From positions 29,564 through 93,563 of the forward strand of contig DIYF01000106.1 of assembly GCA_002427745.1 (NCBI GenBank): DNA of 64,000 nucleotides, given 5' to 3'. The notes under the pieces are model-generated. The model was not told where the DNA came from. It searched no databases and saw nothing but the letters and a program-made list of their open reading frames with translations. This document shows positions 1-8,462 of this stretch, in pieces; the first letter of the stretch is position 1; every line of letters starts with the position of its first letter. The position numbers and the translations under genes are program-made. This DNA is from Roseivirga sp. UBA6061. Lineage in GTDB: Bacteria > Bacteroidota > Bacteroidia > Cytophagales > Cyclobacteriaceae.

Positions 1-2
1 AC

Positions 3-1850
3 AATGATGATTACGGCAATGTTTTCCCCTGGTACCTGTGGATGTATGAACCGGCCAGCTTTAATAAGTCACACGGACAGGGCAAGTATCATGTGATAAT
101 GACCTATTACCCTAATATGGTGAGGCTATATATGTACTACCCTGGCGAAGACCAGTTCATCAGAAGGCTGCACTATGCGGGCGCCCAGGAATTATCGAAG
201 GCCACTACCTGGAATGTACACGATGACATTGAGAAATTTTCAGTGTATGACTGGACTCTTGATAGTTTGGAAGTCAATGCTTTACACTACTTTGATAAGC
301 AAGATTTCCATGATACAGAAAAAGAGAGCTATGGCTATGACCCAACCACAACTCATGGGCTTAGCTACCATCCAAGTTTTGCAATCGTAGGTGATTTCGG
401 TTGCAAAGACGGGGGCTGTTCAGTAGCAGGAGATAACTGCATAGTAGATGATACGTCAACTGATGCAGTAGACGTTGCGAACCTTACCAGAATGGCCAAC
501 CCCGGAGATGTAAGTGAAATGATAGATGGGTGGAACCCGGACTTCATCTTAACAGTGGGTGATAATGATTACTCCGATTCCGATATGGCATGTGCAAATA
601 GCTATGAAGAAAATGTGGGTACCTACTACAGCAAGTACATTGCGCCCAGGGCCGATGAGATCACCAGCCGCAGGAATTATACTAAGAAGAATAAATTCTT
701 CCCTATTCCCGGTAACCACGATTATAAGGACTATACAGATGTAGGTGAAGAAACCAATGCACTTCATGCCTATTTCGATTTTTTCAACCTGTGTAATACC
801 GATCCTTATGACATGGACAACGATGAGTCTGACTGTTCAGGTGAGCCCTATGGACGCTATTATACCTTCAGAAAAGGTAATGTACGTTTCTTTATGCTAA
901 ACATAGATGAAAAGGAGCCTGATGGGGTGATATACGATGCTAACTATGATCCGGATGTTGAACTGAACAAAACAACACCTAACAGGGATGGTCTGCAGGC
1001 CTGGTGGCTGGAGCAACAGGTAAAGGCTTCTGAGGCAGATGGTGATGAAACTTTCCAGGTAGTATTGATGCACGTACCACCTTACTCAGTCAATTACGAT
1101 GACGGGAACATTAGTGGCGGCTATTCGAATGTCTGGAACTCCCGAAGTGACGAAAATCGTGATGTCCGGGATAAGCTTCAGCAATGGCCCTTTAAGGCCT
1201 GGGGAGTAGATGCCATTATAGCGGGCGATGATCATAACTATCAGAAGATAGATATGAACGGACTGCCGCTGTTTGTAAACGGACTGGGAGGTCATCCGGG
1301 CTTCGCTTCGTTACGTGATCAGAAACTGGTACAGGATGGTACCGATGTCAGCACTACTACCGCAGAGTATCAAGAGGGCTATGCCGACAACTACGGAGCC
1401 ATTAAGGGCTGGACCGATGCTACAAATCTCTACCTGGAGTTTTATAGTATTGGAGATGCCTCAAACCCTGTTAGTACGAGTACTATCAGCCCAAATACCG
1501 GTTCAACAGGTACGGCAGGTCAGGCAGCACCCATCCAAATAAGTCAGCCCGAGCCCGAACCAGAACCGAAGCTTACAGTGTACCCGAATTCTACCAGTGA
1601 TTATTTGAGCATTTCCCTTGCGCAGGATGAACCGGTAGAAGGAGTGATTCAGATTCTGGGACTGAATGGCGTCAGCTATTACAGGTCAGAGATTAATCTT
1701 AATCAGGGCAATCACCAGTTAACTCTGGATTTACGTCCAATACTGAAGAGTACCTATGGTATATACGTTATGCGTGTGACTACCGGTACCCAGCAGGTAA
1801 GCAAAAAGATTATTTATAGCGGAGGAGGCCCTGAGGAGGAGGAAGAATAA
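3..1850 (+). CDS. Secreted metallophosphoesterase (purple acid phosphatase-like) with T9SS type A sorting domain, 5' end missing
   Basis: The reading frame is open from the window edge, so the start and signal peptide lie upstream. The core follows the calcineurin/purple acid phosphatase order: GDFG (nt 393-404), VGDNDY (555-572), PGNHDY (711-728), VLMH (1062-1073) and AGDDHNY (1221-1241). It should hydrolyse phosphate esters outside the cell. The last block normally reads GHxH; here its first His is Asp, so one metal ligand is changed. A PEPEPEP linker (about nt 1549-1572) leads to a beta-sandwich sorting domain (YPN...GIYVMRV...KKIIY), which sends the protein through the type IX system. Unusually, the chain continues past the sorting domain into a GGGPEEEEE tail. 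The exact substrate is unknown. Confidence 0.8.
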   Translation, partial: NDDYGNVFPWYLWMYEPASFNKSHGQGKYHVIMTYYPNMVRLYMYYPGEDQFIRRLHYAGAQELSKATTWNVHDDIEKFSVYDWTLDSLEVNALHYFDKQDFHDTEKESYGYDPTTTHGLSYHPSFAIVGDFGCKDGGCSVAGDNCIVDDTSTDAVDVANLTRMANPGDVSEMIDGWNPDFILTVGDNDYSDSDMACANSYEENVGTYYSKYIAPRADEITSRRNYTKKNKFFPIPGNHDYKDYTDVGEETNALHAYFDFFNLCNTDPYDMDNDESDCSGEPYGRYYTFRKGNVRFFMLNIDEKEPDGVIYDANYDPDVELNKTTPNRDGLQAWWLEQQVKASEADGDETFQVVLMHVPPYSVNYDDGNISGGYSNVWNSRSDENRDVRDKLQQWPFKAWGVDAIIAGDDHNYQKIDMNGLPLFVNGLGGHPGFASLRDQKLVQDGTDVSTTTAEYQEGYADNYGAIKGWTDATNLYLEFYSIGDASNPVSTSTISPNTGSTGTAGQAAPIQISQPEPEPEPKLTVYPNSTSDYLSISLAQDEPVEGVIQILGLNGVSYYRSEINLNQGNHQLTLDLRPILKSTYGIYVMRVTTGTQQVSKKIIYSGGGPEEEEE

Positions 1851-1882
1851 ACAGTGGTTTAAGACCGGTGTATTATGATTGA

Positions 1883-1914
1883 AGCATGGGGCTGTGAGGC
1901 CCTGTGCTTTTTTT
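1883..1914 (+). terminator. Intrinsic terminator after the metallophosphoesterase
   Basis: Arms 1883-1892 and 899-908 of the same kilobase (1899-1908) form a 10-bp stem with two G-T wobbles, followed by a run of T (1908-1914). It sits about 30 nt after the stop codon. Confidence 0.75.
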
Positions 1915-2090
1915 ATGCCAGTCGCCAGTAGGGCTTGCGATGAAAGGTACTAATATCATTGAAGACAATATCGGAGCAACTTGGCAGCAAAAAAGTGTTT
2001 TCTATTTTTCTCGACAGATAGTAATAAACTTTTAGAAATAATAAATGTATAAAATACGTTTAATTATTAACTTACAATTAAATCGATTGC

Positions 2091-3722
2091 ATGTCTATCC
2101 TTGATCTCACCGTATTCATTGCTTACTGCCTTATTATCATTGGGGTAGGGCTGTACATTTCCACCAGGAAAAAGAACAAAGACAAAACCTCCCGGGATTA
2201 TTTTCTTGCCGGTAAAAGCCTGACCTGGTGGGCCATCGGGGCCTCTTTTATCGCATCCAATATATCTGCCGAGCAGTTCATAGGTATGTCGGGTTCCGGC
2301 TTTGCTCTGGGCATCGCCATTTCATCATATGAATGGATGGGCGCACTTACCCTCCTGCTGGTGGGTAAATTCCTTTTGCCCATTTTCATTAAGAAGCAGA
2401 TTTATACCATGCCACAGTTCCTGGCTGACCGGTACAACAGAAATGTAAAGACCGTCATGGCTATCTTCTGGATTGGGGTCTATGTATTTGTAAACCTCAC
2501 ATCTGTCTTATATCTGGGCTCACTGGCCATAGAGACCGTTATGGGCATTGACCAATCCATAGCAGCGATTGGCCTTGCTGCTTTTGCTATGATTTACTCG
2601 GTATATGGTGGACTGTCGGCCGTAGCCTGGACGGACGTGATTCAGGTGTTTTTCCTGGTGGTCGGAGGGCTGCTCACAACTTACCTGGCTCTGGAAACAG
2701 TGGGGGATGGTTCAGGGGCTATTGCGGGTTTTCAGACACTGATGATGGAGGCATCCGGTCATTTTGATTCTATCCTGGCAAAGGATCATCCCTATTATAA
2801 TGATTTACCGGGTTGGGGAGTCATCATAGGGGGGATGTGGATCGCGAACATAAGTTATTGGGGTCTGAATCAGTTTATTGTTCAGAGGGCCCTGGCAGCC
2901 AAAACACTCAGGCATGCACAGGTGGGTGTTATGTTCGCTGGCTACCTTAAGTTACTGATGCCGCTGATCGTGGTAGTACCGGGCATTGCAGCCTATTACC
3001 TTGTGCAGCAGGAAGGATTGACCGGGGGCGGTATGCTGGATGGTGAGAGCATTACTGGCCTCATGACCGATGCAGAGACGAGCTCCATTAAAAATGATAA
3101 AGCTTACCCTGCATTGCTGAGCTTCTTACCGGTAGGTTTTAAAGGTATCGCTTTTGCCGCTCTCGTGGCTGCCATAGTTTCCTCTTTGGCGTCTATGGCG
3201 AACAGCACCTCTACTATTTTTACGATGGACATTTACAGGGAGTTCATCAATAAAACTGCCTCTGAATCGCGATTGGTGAATGTGGGCAGACTGGCAGCCC
3301 TGGTCGGTTTTGTTCTGGCCCTGGCTGTGGCACCTTTGCTTAGTGAGTTGGACCAGGCCTTTCAGTATATCCAGGAATACACCGGCTTCATTACCCCGGG
3401 TGTAGTGGCCATATTCTTACTGGGTATGTTCTGGAAGAAGACCACCCCCAATGCTGCCCTCGTGGGTGGCCTGGCTACCTTTGTAATCTCAATTATATTC
3501 AAGCAGCTCTTACCGGAAATTCCCTTTCTTGATCGCATGGGCTATACCTTCCTTATTTGTGCTTTTCTGATGATAATTGCGTCACTGCTAGAAGGGAGAG
3601 GCAAAGATGCTGAGAACGCATTGATCATTGGCAATTTCAACTTCAAAACAGGGCCCGTTTTCAACGTTGGGGCCATCGGTATCTGTATTATTCTCACCGT
3701 CCTTTACATCCTGTTTCAATGA
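2091..3722 (+). CDS. Na+/galactose (glucose) symporter, SSS family, vSGLT type
   Basis: A 543-residue, about 14-helix sodium:solute symporter. The N-terminal signature DYFLAGKSLTWW (37-48), the unwound TM1 stretch ASNISAEQFIGMSGSG (55-70) and SYEWMG (79-84) closely resemble the structurally known Vibrio galactose transporter vSGLT, including the Asn, Gln and Glu (here N57, Q62, E81) that contact sugar there. The length also equals what I recall for vSGLT. The stop overlaps the ATG of galactokinase by 4 nt (ATGA), so uptake and phosphorylation of galactose are translationally coupled. An imperfect palindrome around ATACGTTTAAT (about 2054-2064), 30 nt before the start, could be an operator, but this is weak. 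Galactose as substrate is inferred from the neighbour and the motif match. Confidence 0.9.
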   Translation: MSILDLTVFIAYCLIIIGVGLYISTRKKNKDKTSRDYFLAGKSLTWWAIGASFIASNISAEQFIGMSGSGFALGIAISSYEWMGALTLLLVGKFLLPIFIKKQIYTMPQFLADRYNRNVKTVMAIFWIGVYVFVNLTSVLYLGSLAIETVMGIDQSIAAIGLAAFAMIYSVYGGLSAVAWTDVIQVFFLVVGGLLTTYLALETVGDGSGAIAGFQTLMMEASGHFDSILAKDHPYYNDLPGWGVIIGGMWIANISYWGLNQFIVQRALAAKTLRHAQVGVMFAGYLKLLMPLIVVVPGIAAYYLVQQEGLTGGGMLDGESITGLMTDAETSSIKNDKAYPALLSFLPVGFKGIAFAALVAAIVSSLASMANSTSTIFTMDIYREFINKTASESRLVNVGRLAALVGFVLALAVAPLLSELDQAFQYIQEYTGFITPGVVAIFLLGMFWKKTTPNAALVGGLATFVISIIFKQLLPEIPFLDRMGYTFLICAFLMIIASLLEGRGKDAENALIIGNFNFKTGPVFNVGAIGICIILTVLYILFQ

Positions 3723-4888
3723 ACTGGAAAGAAAGACTTAAAAAGGCCTTCGCGGGGTTATCGGATAAAGAACCCCGGCTCTTTCAGTCCCCGGGCAGAA
3801 TCAACCTGATGGGAGACCATACAGATTACAACATGGGGTGGGTGCTGCCGGCTGCGATCGATCGCAAAATGAGCATGGCCATTCAACTCAATCACTCCGA
3901 GCAATGTAGGGTGCTGGCGCTGGACAGGGGAGACGAGTACCAGTTTAATCTGAATTATCTTGGCAAAAACGAATCGGTAGACTGGCCAAATTATTTCATA
4001 GGCATCACCAGTCTGATGAGGGAGGCCGGGGTGGATGTGAGAGGGTTTGACTGTGTTTTCACCAGTGATATTCCCATTGGAGCAGGACTTTCCTCTTCGG
4101 CAGCGTTATGTTCATGCCTGGCCTTTGCCCTCAACGAGATTTTCGGAGGTATGCTGCCCCGAAAGCGACTGGTCGAATTAGCTCAACTAACAGAGCATCA
4201 ATACATTGGTGTGGAATGTGGCAAAATGGACCAGACAGCAAGCCTTTTCGGAAAAGAAGGTCATATCCTGCGACTCGACTGTCGCTCAGATGAAATGAGC
4301 TATGCGAGATTGAGAACCGGTCGTTTTGAGTTTGTTATTTGTGATTCTGGTGTAAAGCATTCTCATGCTTCATCAGGATATAATGACCGAAAGGCCTCTT
4401 GTGATGAAGTGGTTGAATACTTCCAGAAGAGAAGAAACGGAGTAACGAGTATCAGAGACCTCACGGTTGAAGAAGTCAGACGAAATAAAGCAGGGCTGGG
4501 TATAGTACTATACAGAAGAGCTGCTTTTGTGCTGCATGAAAACCAAAGAGTAGTTGATGGAAGTCTGATGCTGGAGAACACTGATTTAGAAGGGTTCGGC
4601 AATTTAATGTACGATTCTCACTCAGGTTTGAGTAATGACTATGAGGTAAGCTGCCCCGAGATGGATTACCTGGTAGAACTTACACAATCTATGGACTATG
4701 TTTTAGGGGCACGCATGATGGGAGGAGGCTTTGGTGGCTGCACAATCAATTTGGTAGATAAGAAATACCTCCATCGCTTTCGATCATTGATGTCAGAGAA
4801 TTTTTGGAAGAGATATGGAAAACCTCCCAGAATCATAGAAGTAAAGATTTCTGATGGCTCTAAGGAAATCTTGAAGTTGAATGCATAG
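3719..4888 (+). CDS. galK: Galactokinase
   Basis: A 389-residue GHMP kinase that phosphorylates alpha-D-galactose at C1 with ATP, the first step of the Leloir pathway. All three family motifs are visible: the galactokinase signature GRINLMGDHTDYN (26-38), the ATP-binding GAGLSSSAAL (about 121-130) and the C-terminal GARMMGGGFGGC (about 330-341). The segment CGKMDQTAS carries the expected catalytic Asp. The sugar-contacting Glu of the usual GEHTDYN is Asp here, a conservative change. Its start codon overlaps the symporter stop (ATGA), making a two-gene operon. No galT, galE or galM lies in the window. Confidence 0.95.
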   Translation: MNWKERLKKAFAGLSDKEPRLFQSPGRINLMGDHTDYNMGWVLPAAIDRKMSMAIQLNHSEQCRVLALDRGDEYQFNLNYLGKNESVDWPNYFIGITSLMREAGVDVRGFDCVFTSDIPIGAGLSSSAALCSCLAFALNEIFGGMLPRKRLVELAQLTEHQYIGVECGKMDQTASLFGKEGHILRLDCRSDEMSYARLRTGRFEFVICDSGVKHSHASSGYNDRKASCDEVVEYFQKRRNGVTSIRDLTVEEVRRNKAGLGIVLYRRAAFVLHENQRVVDGSLMLENTDLEGFGNLMYDSHSGLSNDYEVSCPEMDYLVELTQSMDYVLGARMMGGGFGGCTINLVDKKYLHRFRSLMSENFWKRYGKPPRIIEVKISDGSKEILKLNA

Positions 4889-4977
4889 AGTTCAATCCGT
4901 CCAAGGTAGACTAACTGGACTTCCCAAATCTCTCTTGTCCGGAGACAGGCTTCTTACTCAGCCTGGAAAAAGCAAAA

Positions 4978-5007
4978 GCCCCACTTGATAGTGGGGCTCC
5001 TACTTTT
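4978..5007. terminator. Hairpin with flanking T/A runs between galK and the tRNA
   Basis: GCCCAC and GTGGGGC (about 4979-4997) form a short stem with one bulged G around a TTGATA loop. TACTTTTT follows on the plus strand, and GCTTTTGCTTTTT is read on the minus strand, so it may end transcription from galK and from the oppositely oriented tRNA. Confidence 0.5.
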
Positions 5008-5009
5008 TG

Positions 5010-5083
5010 TGGGCCCACCTGGGCTCGAACCAGGGACTTTCTGATTATGAGTCAGATACTCTAACCAACTGAGTTATAGGCCC
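5010..5083 (-). tRNA. tRNA with CAU anticodon (Met elongator or lysidine-modified Ile2)
   Basis: Read on the minus strand, the 7-bp acceptor stem GGGCCTA/TGGGCCC closes with discriminator A at 5010. The D arm (CTCAGTTGGTTAGAG), anticodon stem TCTGA/TCAGA with loop CTCATAA, and T arm CCTGG-TTCGAGC-CCAGG are all intact. The anticodon is CAT. Without a search I cannot tell elongator methionine tRNA from the isoleucine tRNA whose C34 becomes lysidine; the TCTGACTCATAATCAGA arm is compatible with either. CCA is not encoded. Confidence 0.95.
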
Positions 5084-5227
5084 TAAGATTTAATGATAAA
5101 TCTTGTATTCCAATTGAGTCTATCCTGACTTTACGTCAGGGTTATCGGCCCCTTCCAAAGTCCTTTGAAAGCCTTTGAAAATTGGATTGCAATGTTACAT
5201 ATTTGCCTTTAATTAAACAACATCGGG

Positions 5228-5854
5228 GTGAGAGACATTGGTGATTTTGACGCAATTATTTTCGACCTCGGTGGGGTGATCCTGAATATCGATCATGACG
5301 CACCCGTCAGGGCTTTCGCAAAGCTGGGGATCCCCGATTTTGAACGGTATTATTCGAAAATCAGCCAAAGCTCGCTGTTTGTAGACCTTGAAACAGGGGC
5401 CATCTCTCCGGATACTTTTCGCAACAGGCTCAGGGAAAACCTGCCGGTAGACCTGAGTGATGAAGTAATTGACGAGGCCTGGAATTCTATCCTCCTTGAT
5501 TTTCCGGAAGAGCGGATTCGCCTTCTGGAGCGACTTCAAAATGAGTACAGGGTTTTTCTGCTGAGCAATACCAATGTCATACACTTTCATATCTTTAGCC
5601 AAAGGTTGAAAGCCCGGTATGGCTATAGCCAGCTCAGCGAGCTGATGGAGAAGACCTATTATTCCCATGAGGTGGGCATGCGCAAGCCCGACCTTCGCAT
5701 TTTTCACCACGTTATCAGCGATGCACATCTGGAACCTGAAAGAACGCTCTTTATAGATGATTCTGAGCAGCACATTGTGGCCGCAAAGCAGGCCGGGCTC
5801 AGAACTTATCACTTAAAGGACGGAGATAGTATTATCAGGCTTTTCAATAAGTAA
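5228..5854 (+). CDS. HAD-superfamily phosphatase (subfamily IA type)
   Basis: A 208-residue haloacid dehalogenase-like hydrolase. Motif I is FDLGGV with the nucleophile Asp near residue 13; the Gly two residues after it is the usual form in the YihX-like branch. Motif II is LLSNTN (about 115-120), the Lys is in RKPDLRIF, and motif IV is FIDDSEQ (about 177-183). A four-helix cap follows motif I. No ATG precedes the FDLGG strand in frame, so I use GTG at 5228; a GTG at 5240 is possible. The stop is 1 nt before the ATG of the MtnA-like gene, so it probably removes a phosphate from an intermediate of the sugar-salvage route encoded downstream. It does not look like the MtnC enolase-phosphatase. 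Confidence 0.8.
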   Translation: MRDIGDFDAIIFDLGGVILNIDHDAPVRAFAKLGIPDFERYYSKISQSSLFVDLETGAISPDTFRNRLRENLPVDLSDEVIDEAWNSILLDFPEERIRLLERLQNEYRVFLLSNTNVIHFHIFSQRLKARYGYSQLSELMEKTYYSHEVGMRKPDLRIFHHVISDAHLEPERTLFIDDSEQHIVAAKQAGLRTYHLKDGDSIIRLFNK

Positions 5855-5855
5855 T

Positions 5856-6956
5856 ATGAAAATTCAGAACCAACATTATCATACAATCTGGACCAAAAAG
5901 GATGATCCGGAAACTGTTCAGGTTATCGATCAAAGGGTATTACCACACCAATTGGTCATCCATGATATCAGCACACCTGAAGAAGCTGCTTTGGCCATTT
6001 CTGATATGGTGGTCAGGGGAGCACCGCTGATTGGGGTGACAGCCGCTTATGGTTTGTATCTGGCCTGTCTGAGAAGCACTGCCGATACAGAACTGGAGGC
6101 AGTAGCACAGGCATTGAAGGCCGCGCGACCCACAGCGGTAAACCTGGCCTGGGCGGTAGATACGGTGATGGCGGAATTAAGGGATGTTGGGGCTGAAGAG
6201 AGAACTGCTGTTGCATTGGCTGCAGCAGAGCGCATCCAGTCTGAGGACATCGAAATTTGCCGCATGATCGGGGTGCATGGGCTGGAACTCATCCGGGAGC
6301 TTTACCAGAAAAAGCAGCGTACCATCAACGTGCTGACGCATTGTAATGCCGGTTGGCTGGCTACAGTGGACTGGGGTACGGCTACTTCTCCCGTTTACCA
6401 TGCTATGGAAGCAGATATTCCTGTTCATGTCTGGGTAGATGAAACTCGTCCCCGAAACCAGGGAGCGAATCTCACGGCCTACGAGATGGTGCAACAGGAG
6501 GTACCTCACACCCTGATTGTAGATAATACCGGAGGGCATCTGATGCAGCATGGTATGGTAGACCTGGTAATTGTCGGGACAGACAGGACAACCTCCTGCG
6601 GAGATGTGGCAAATAAGATCGGTACCTACCTCAAAGCGCTGGCGGCAAAAGATAATAATGTACCTTTTTATGTAGCATTGCCGTCTTCCACGATCGACTG
6701 GGACCTCAAAGATGGTGTGAAAGAGATTCCGATTGAGCAACGGAGTGAGGAGGAAGTAACGCATATTTCGGGCTGGGCCAATGATCAGGTACAGAAGGTG
6801 AGATTGAGTCCTGAAGGTACTCCGGCTGCTAATTATGGCTTTGATGTGACCCCTGCCAGACTGGTGACGGGTCTGATTACCGAAAGAGGCGTATGTGAGG
6901 CCTCTGAAGAAGGACTCTTATCACTTTTTCCTGAAAGAGCCCATACCCATGGATGA
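5856..6956 (+). CDS. mtnA: S-methyl-5-thioribose-1-phosphate isomerase (MtnA family)
   Basis: A 366-residue aldose-ketose isomerase of the eIF2B-like fold. It converts 5-(methylthio)ribose-1-phosphate, or 5-deoxyribose-1-phosphate in related routes, to the ribulose-1-phosphate. Family signatures are clear: VRGAPLIGVTAAYG (48-61), LTHCNAG with the catalytic Cys (about 160-166), DETRPRNQGANLTA, and GTDRTTSCGDVANKIGTY with the catalytic Asp (about 242-259). The gene is 1 nt after the HAD phosphatase and overlaps the aldolase-family gene by 8 nt. The wording VALPSSTIDW resembles proteobacterial members acting in 5-methylthioadenosine/5-deoxyadenosine shunts, so the true substrate could be either. 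Confidence 0.88.
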   Translation: MKIQNQHYHTIWTKKDDPETVQVIDQRVLPHQLVIHDISTPEEAALAISDMVVRGAPLIGVTAAYGLYLACLRSTADTELEAVAQALKAARPTAVNLAWAVDTVMAELRDVGAEERTAVALAAAERIQSEDIEICRMIGVHGLELIRELYQKKQRTINVLTHCNAGWLATVDWGTATSPVYHAMEADIPVHVWVDETRPRNQGANLTAYEMVQQEVPHTLIVDNTGGHLMQHGMVDLVIVGTDRTTSCGDVANKIGTYLKALAAKDNNVPFYVALPSSTIDWDLKDGVKEIPIEQRSEEEVTHISGWANDQVQKVRLSPEGTPAANYGFDVTPARLVTGLITERGVCEASEEGLLSLFPERAHTHG

Positions 6957-7542
6957 CGGTGTAATCAAATTTCAGCTGGACTGGCAGGAGGGAAGTGCTC
7001 CTGATTTCCAGGAAATGATAGAGCTTATGCACTGGCGCGACCGCATGTATGATCTGGGTCTGATTGGTTACGATGAGCAGCATCAGGTGGGTTATGGTAA
7101 CATCAGCATCCTTCCGGATAGATTACCCGGTTTTGTAATATCCGGTACGCAGACAGGTCATATCTCCCGACTTGGGGCAGAGCACTATACCAGGGTGACT
7201 AAATATAACATCGCTGATAACCATTTGACTTGCCGGGGACCTGTCAAGGCCTCTTCAGAGTCATTGACCCATGCTGCAATCTACGAAGCGAGTCCGCAGA
7301 TCAGAGCAGTGATCCATATTCACCACGATGTACAATGGGAGGCCTGGTTGGGTGAAGTACCTACTACCAGTGCTGAAGTACCTTATGGAACGCCTGAAAT
7401 GGCTGCAGAGATTCATCGACTTTTCCGTGAACATAAAAGCAAGCCGGAGGTAATTGCCATGGCGGGACATCAGGGAGGGTTGATCTCCTTCGGTACAAAC
7501 CTGGAAGAAGCCGCCCGACCTTTTCTGAAGGTGTTTGCCTGA
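6949..7542 (+). CDS. Class II aldolase / methylthioribulose-1-phosphate dehydratase family protein
   Basis: A 197-residue AraD/FucA-type metalloenzyme. Visible features are GNISILP (about 29-35), SGTQTGH, SSESLTHAAIYE, the metal-binding HIHHD (about 122-126), TSAEVPYGTPEMA and AGHQGGLISFG with the third His. Linked to an MtnA-like isomerase it is either MtnB, which dehydrates methylthioribulose-1-phosphate for methionine salvage, or an aldolase that splits the sugar phosphate into DHAP and an aldehyde. I prefer the ATG at 6949 (8-nt overlap with mtnA) over an upstream codon at 6895 that would overlap by 62 nt. The operon carries no MtnC or MtnD, which slightly favours the aldolase reading. 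Confidence 0.75.
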   Translation: MDDGVIKFQLDWQEGSAPDFQEMIELMHWRDRMYDLGLIGYDEQHQVGYGNISILPDRLPGFVISGTQTGHISRLGAEHYTRVTKYNIADNHLTCRGPVKASSESLTHAAIYEASPQIRAVIHIHHDVQWEAWLGEVPTTSAEVPYGTPEMAAEIHRLFREHKSKPEVIAMAGHQGGLISFGTNLEEAARPFLKVFA

Positions 7543-7561
7543 ACTCCCCGCCATTTTTTGA

Positions 7562-7891
7562 TCAGGACCTTATTCTTCGGCTGACCACCCATTTACCGGG
7601 TACATATAACCAGCCTTTGGGTCTTTTGATCCATCTGCCTGCTACATAAGTGCGATTTCGCCTGGGTTTTACCCATTTCCCGGATTGCCAGACATAGCGA
7701 TTGCTTCTCTTATTCCATACCCAACTGCCCTCTATCCAGATGGCATTGCTAAAGGGTTTGCGGGGCTTTGTTACCATTACTTTGGGAGTAGCGGGTCTGA
7801 CCGTGACCACTATTTGTGCTTCAGCACTTTGCACTCCCAAACCCATCATTCCCAATAATACGATACCGAGTATCAGACCTTTCTTTTTCAT
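7562..7891 (-). CDS. Small secreted basic protein with WxxGxW (YXWQPGHW-type) repeats
   Basis: A 109-residue exported protein. It has a signal peptide (MKKK, then a hydrophobic core, cleavage after SAEAQ near residue 26) followed by short tandem units: IWIEGSWVW, YVWQSGKWV, TYVAGRWI and LYVPGKWV. These match the WxxGxW repeat family found in cell-envelope proteins of unknown function in many Gram-negatives. The mature chain is rich in Arg and Lys, so it may bind an anionic envelope polymer; that is inference. It is convergent with the aldolase gene (20 nt between stops) and stands alone on the minus strand. Confidence 0.8.
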   Translation of the reverse strand: MKKKGLILGIVLLGMMGLGVQSAEAQIVVTVRPATPKVMVTKPRKPFSNAIWIEGSWVWNKRSNRYVWQSGKWVKPRRNRTYVAGRWIKRPKGWLYVPGKWVVSRRIRS

Positions 7892-8155
7892 AATGCTGTT
7901 GTTTCCTGAATAGACAGGGCTGACAGCTCAAGGTTTAATGAAAACGGTGAGAAAGTGGTGTGATAGGTTTTGAGCCATGCCCTTATGCATCAAAGGTTAA
8001 TCATGGCTGTCAGGCTGAAAAACCAGGCTGAAGAGGGGAGAGAGATGGGCTAATAGTCGAAGGAGGAGAGGGAAGGATACCAAACTTGGTCTATTGATTT
8101 GGTAGGATTTTGGAGCAGGTTTTTGAAGAAACCTGATTTTTTGAAGCCGGGGAAA
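7892..8155. other. Intergenic stretch, nothing recognised
   Basis: 264 nt between the WxxGxW gene and the rhodanese stop. I see no ORF with coding character, tRNA or clear terminator. Confidence 0.5.
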
Positions 8156-8455
8156 TCAGTCTTCTTCGCGGTAGGCGAGCATGCCGCCAATCATATTGCG
8201 GACCTTGGTAAAGCCCTGAGATTCGAGGTATTTCTTGGCTCTGCCTGAGCGACCGCCTGACTTGCAGTGTACGATCATTTCCTGGTCTTTCCAGTCTGCA
8301 ATTTCATCAATACGGGCCGGAATATCTCCTAAGGGGATTAGCTTAGCCCCCATATTGTCTTCCTCGTATTCCCATTCTTCGCGCACATCAAGAATGTTCA
8401 ATGCCTCATTAGCAGCTTGTCTTGCCTTAAGCTGCTGAACGGTAATATCCTCCAT
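8156..8455 (-). CDS. Single-domain rhodanese-like protein
   Basis: A 99-residue cytoplasmic protein consisting of one rhodanese fold. Seen are the N-terminal ITVQQLKAR, the LDVREEWEY strand (about 22-30) and the active-site loop HCKSGGRSGRA with the sulfur-carrying Cys at about residue 64. It probably moves sulfane sulfur (thiosulfate or persulfide) to an acceptor. It lies 8 nt downstream of the stop of a secreted sorting-domain protein and is the last gene of the PASTA/CTD/rhodanese run. The acceptor is not evident; the Nfu/Mrp iron-sulfur genes 3 kb upstream are a possible link. Confidence 0.9.
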   Translation of the reverse strand: MEDITVQQLKARQAANEALNILDVREEWEYEEDNMGAKLIPLGDIPARIDEIADWKDQEMIVHCKSGGRSGRAKKYLESQGFTKVRNMIGGMLAYREED

Positions 8456-8462
8456 GATTCTG

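Noticed and set aside
5228..5854. Missing second Asp in HAD motif I (FDLGG)
   Set aside because: Gly at that position is the usual state in this HAD branch, so it is not a sign of inactivation.
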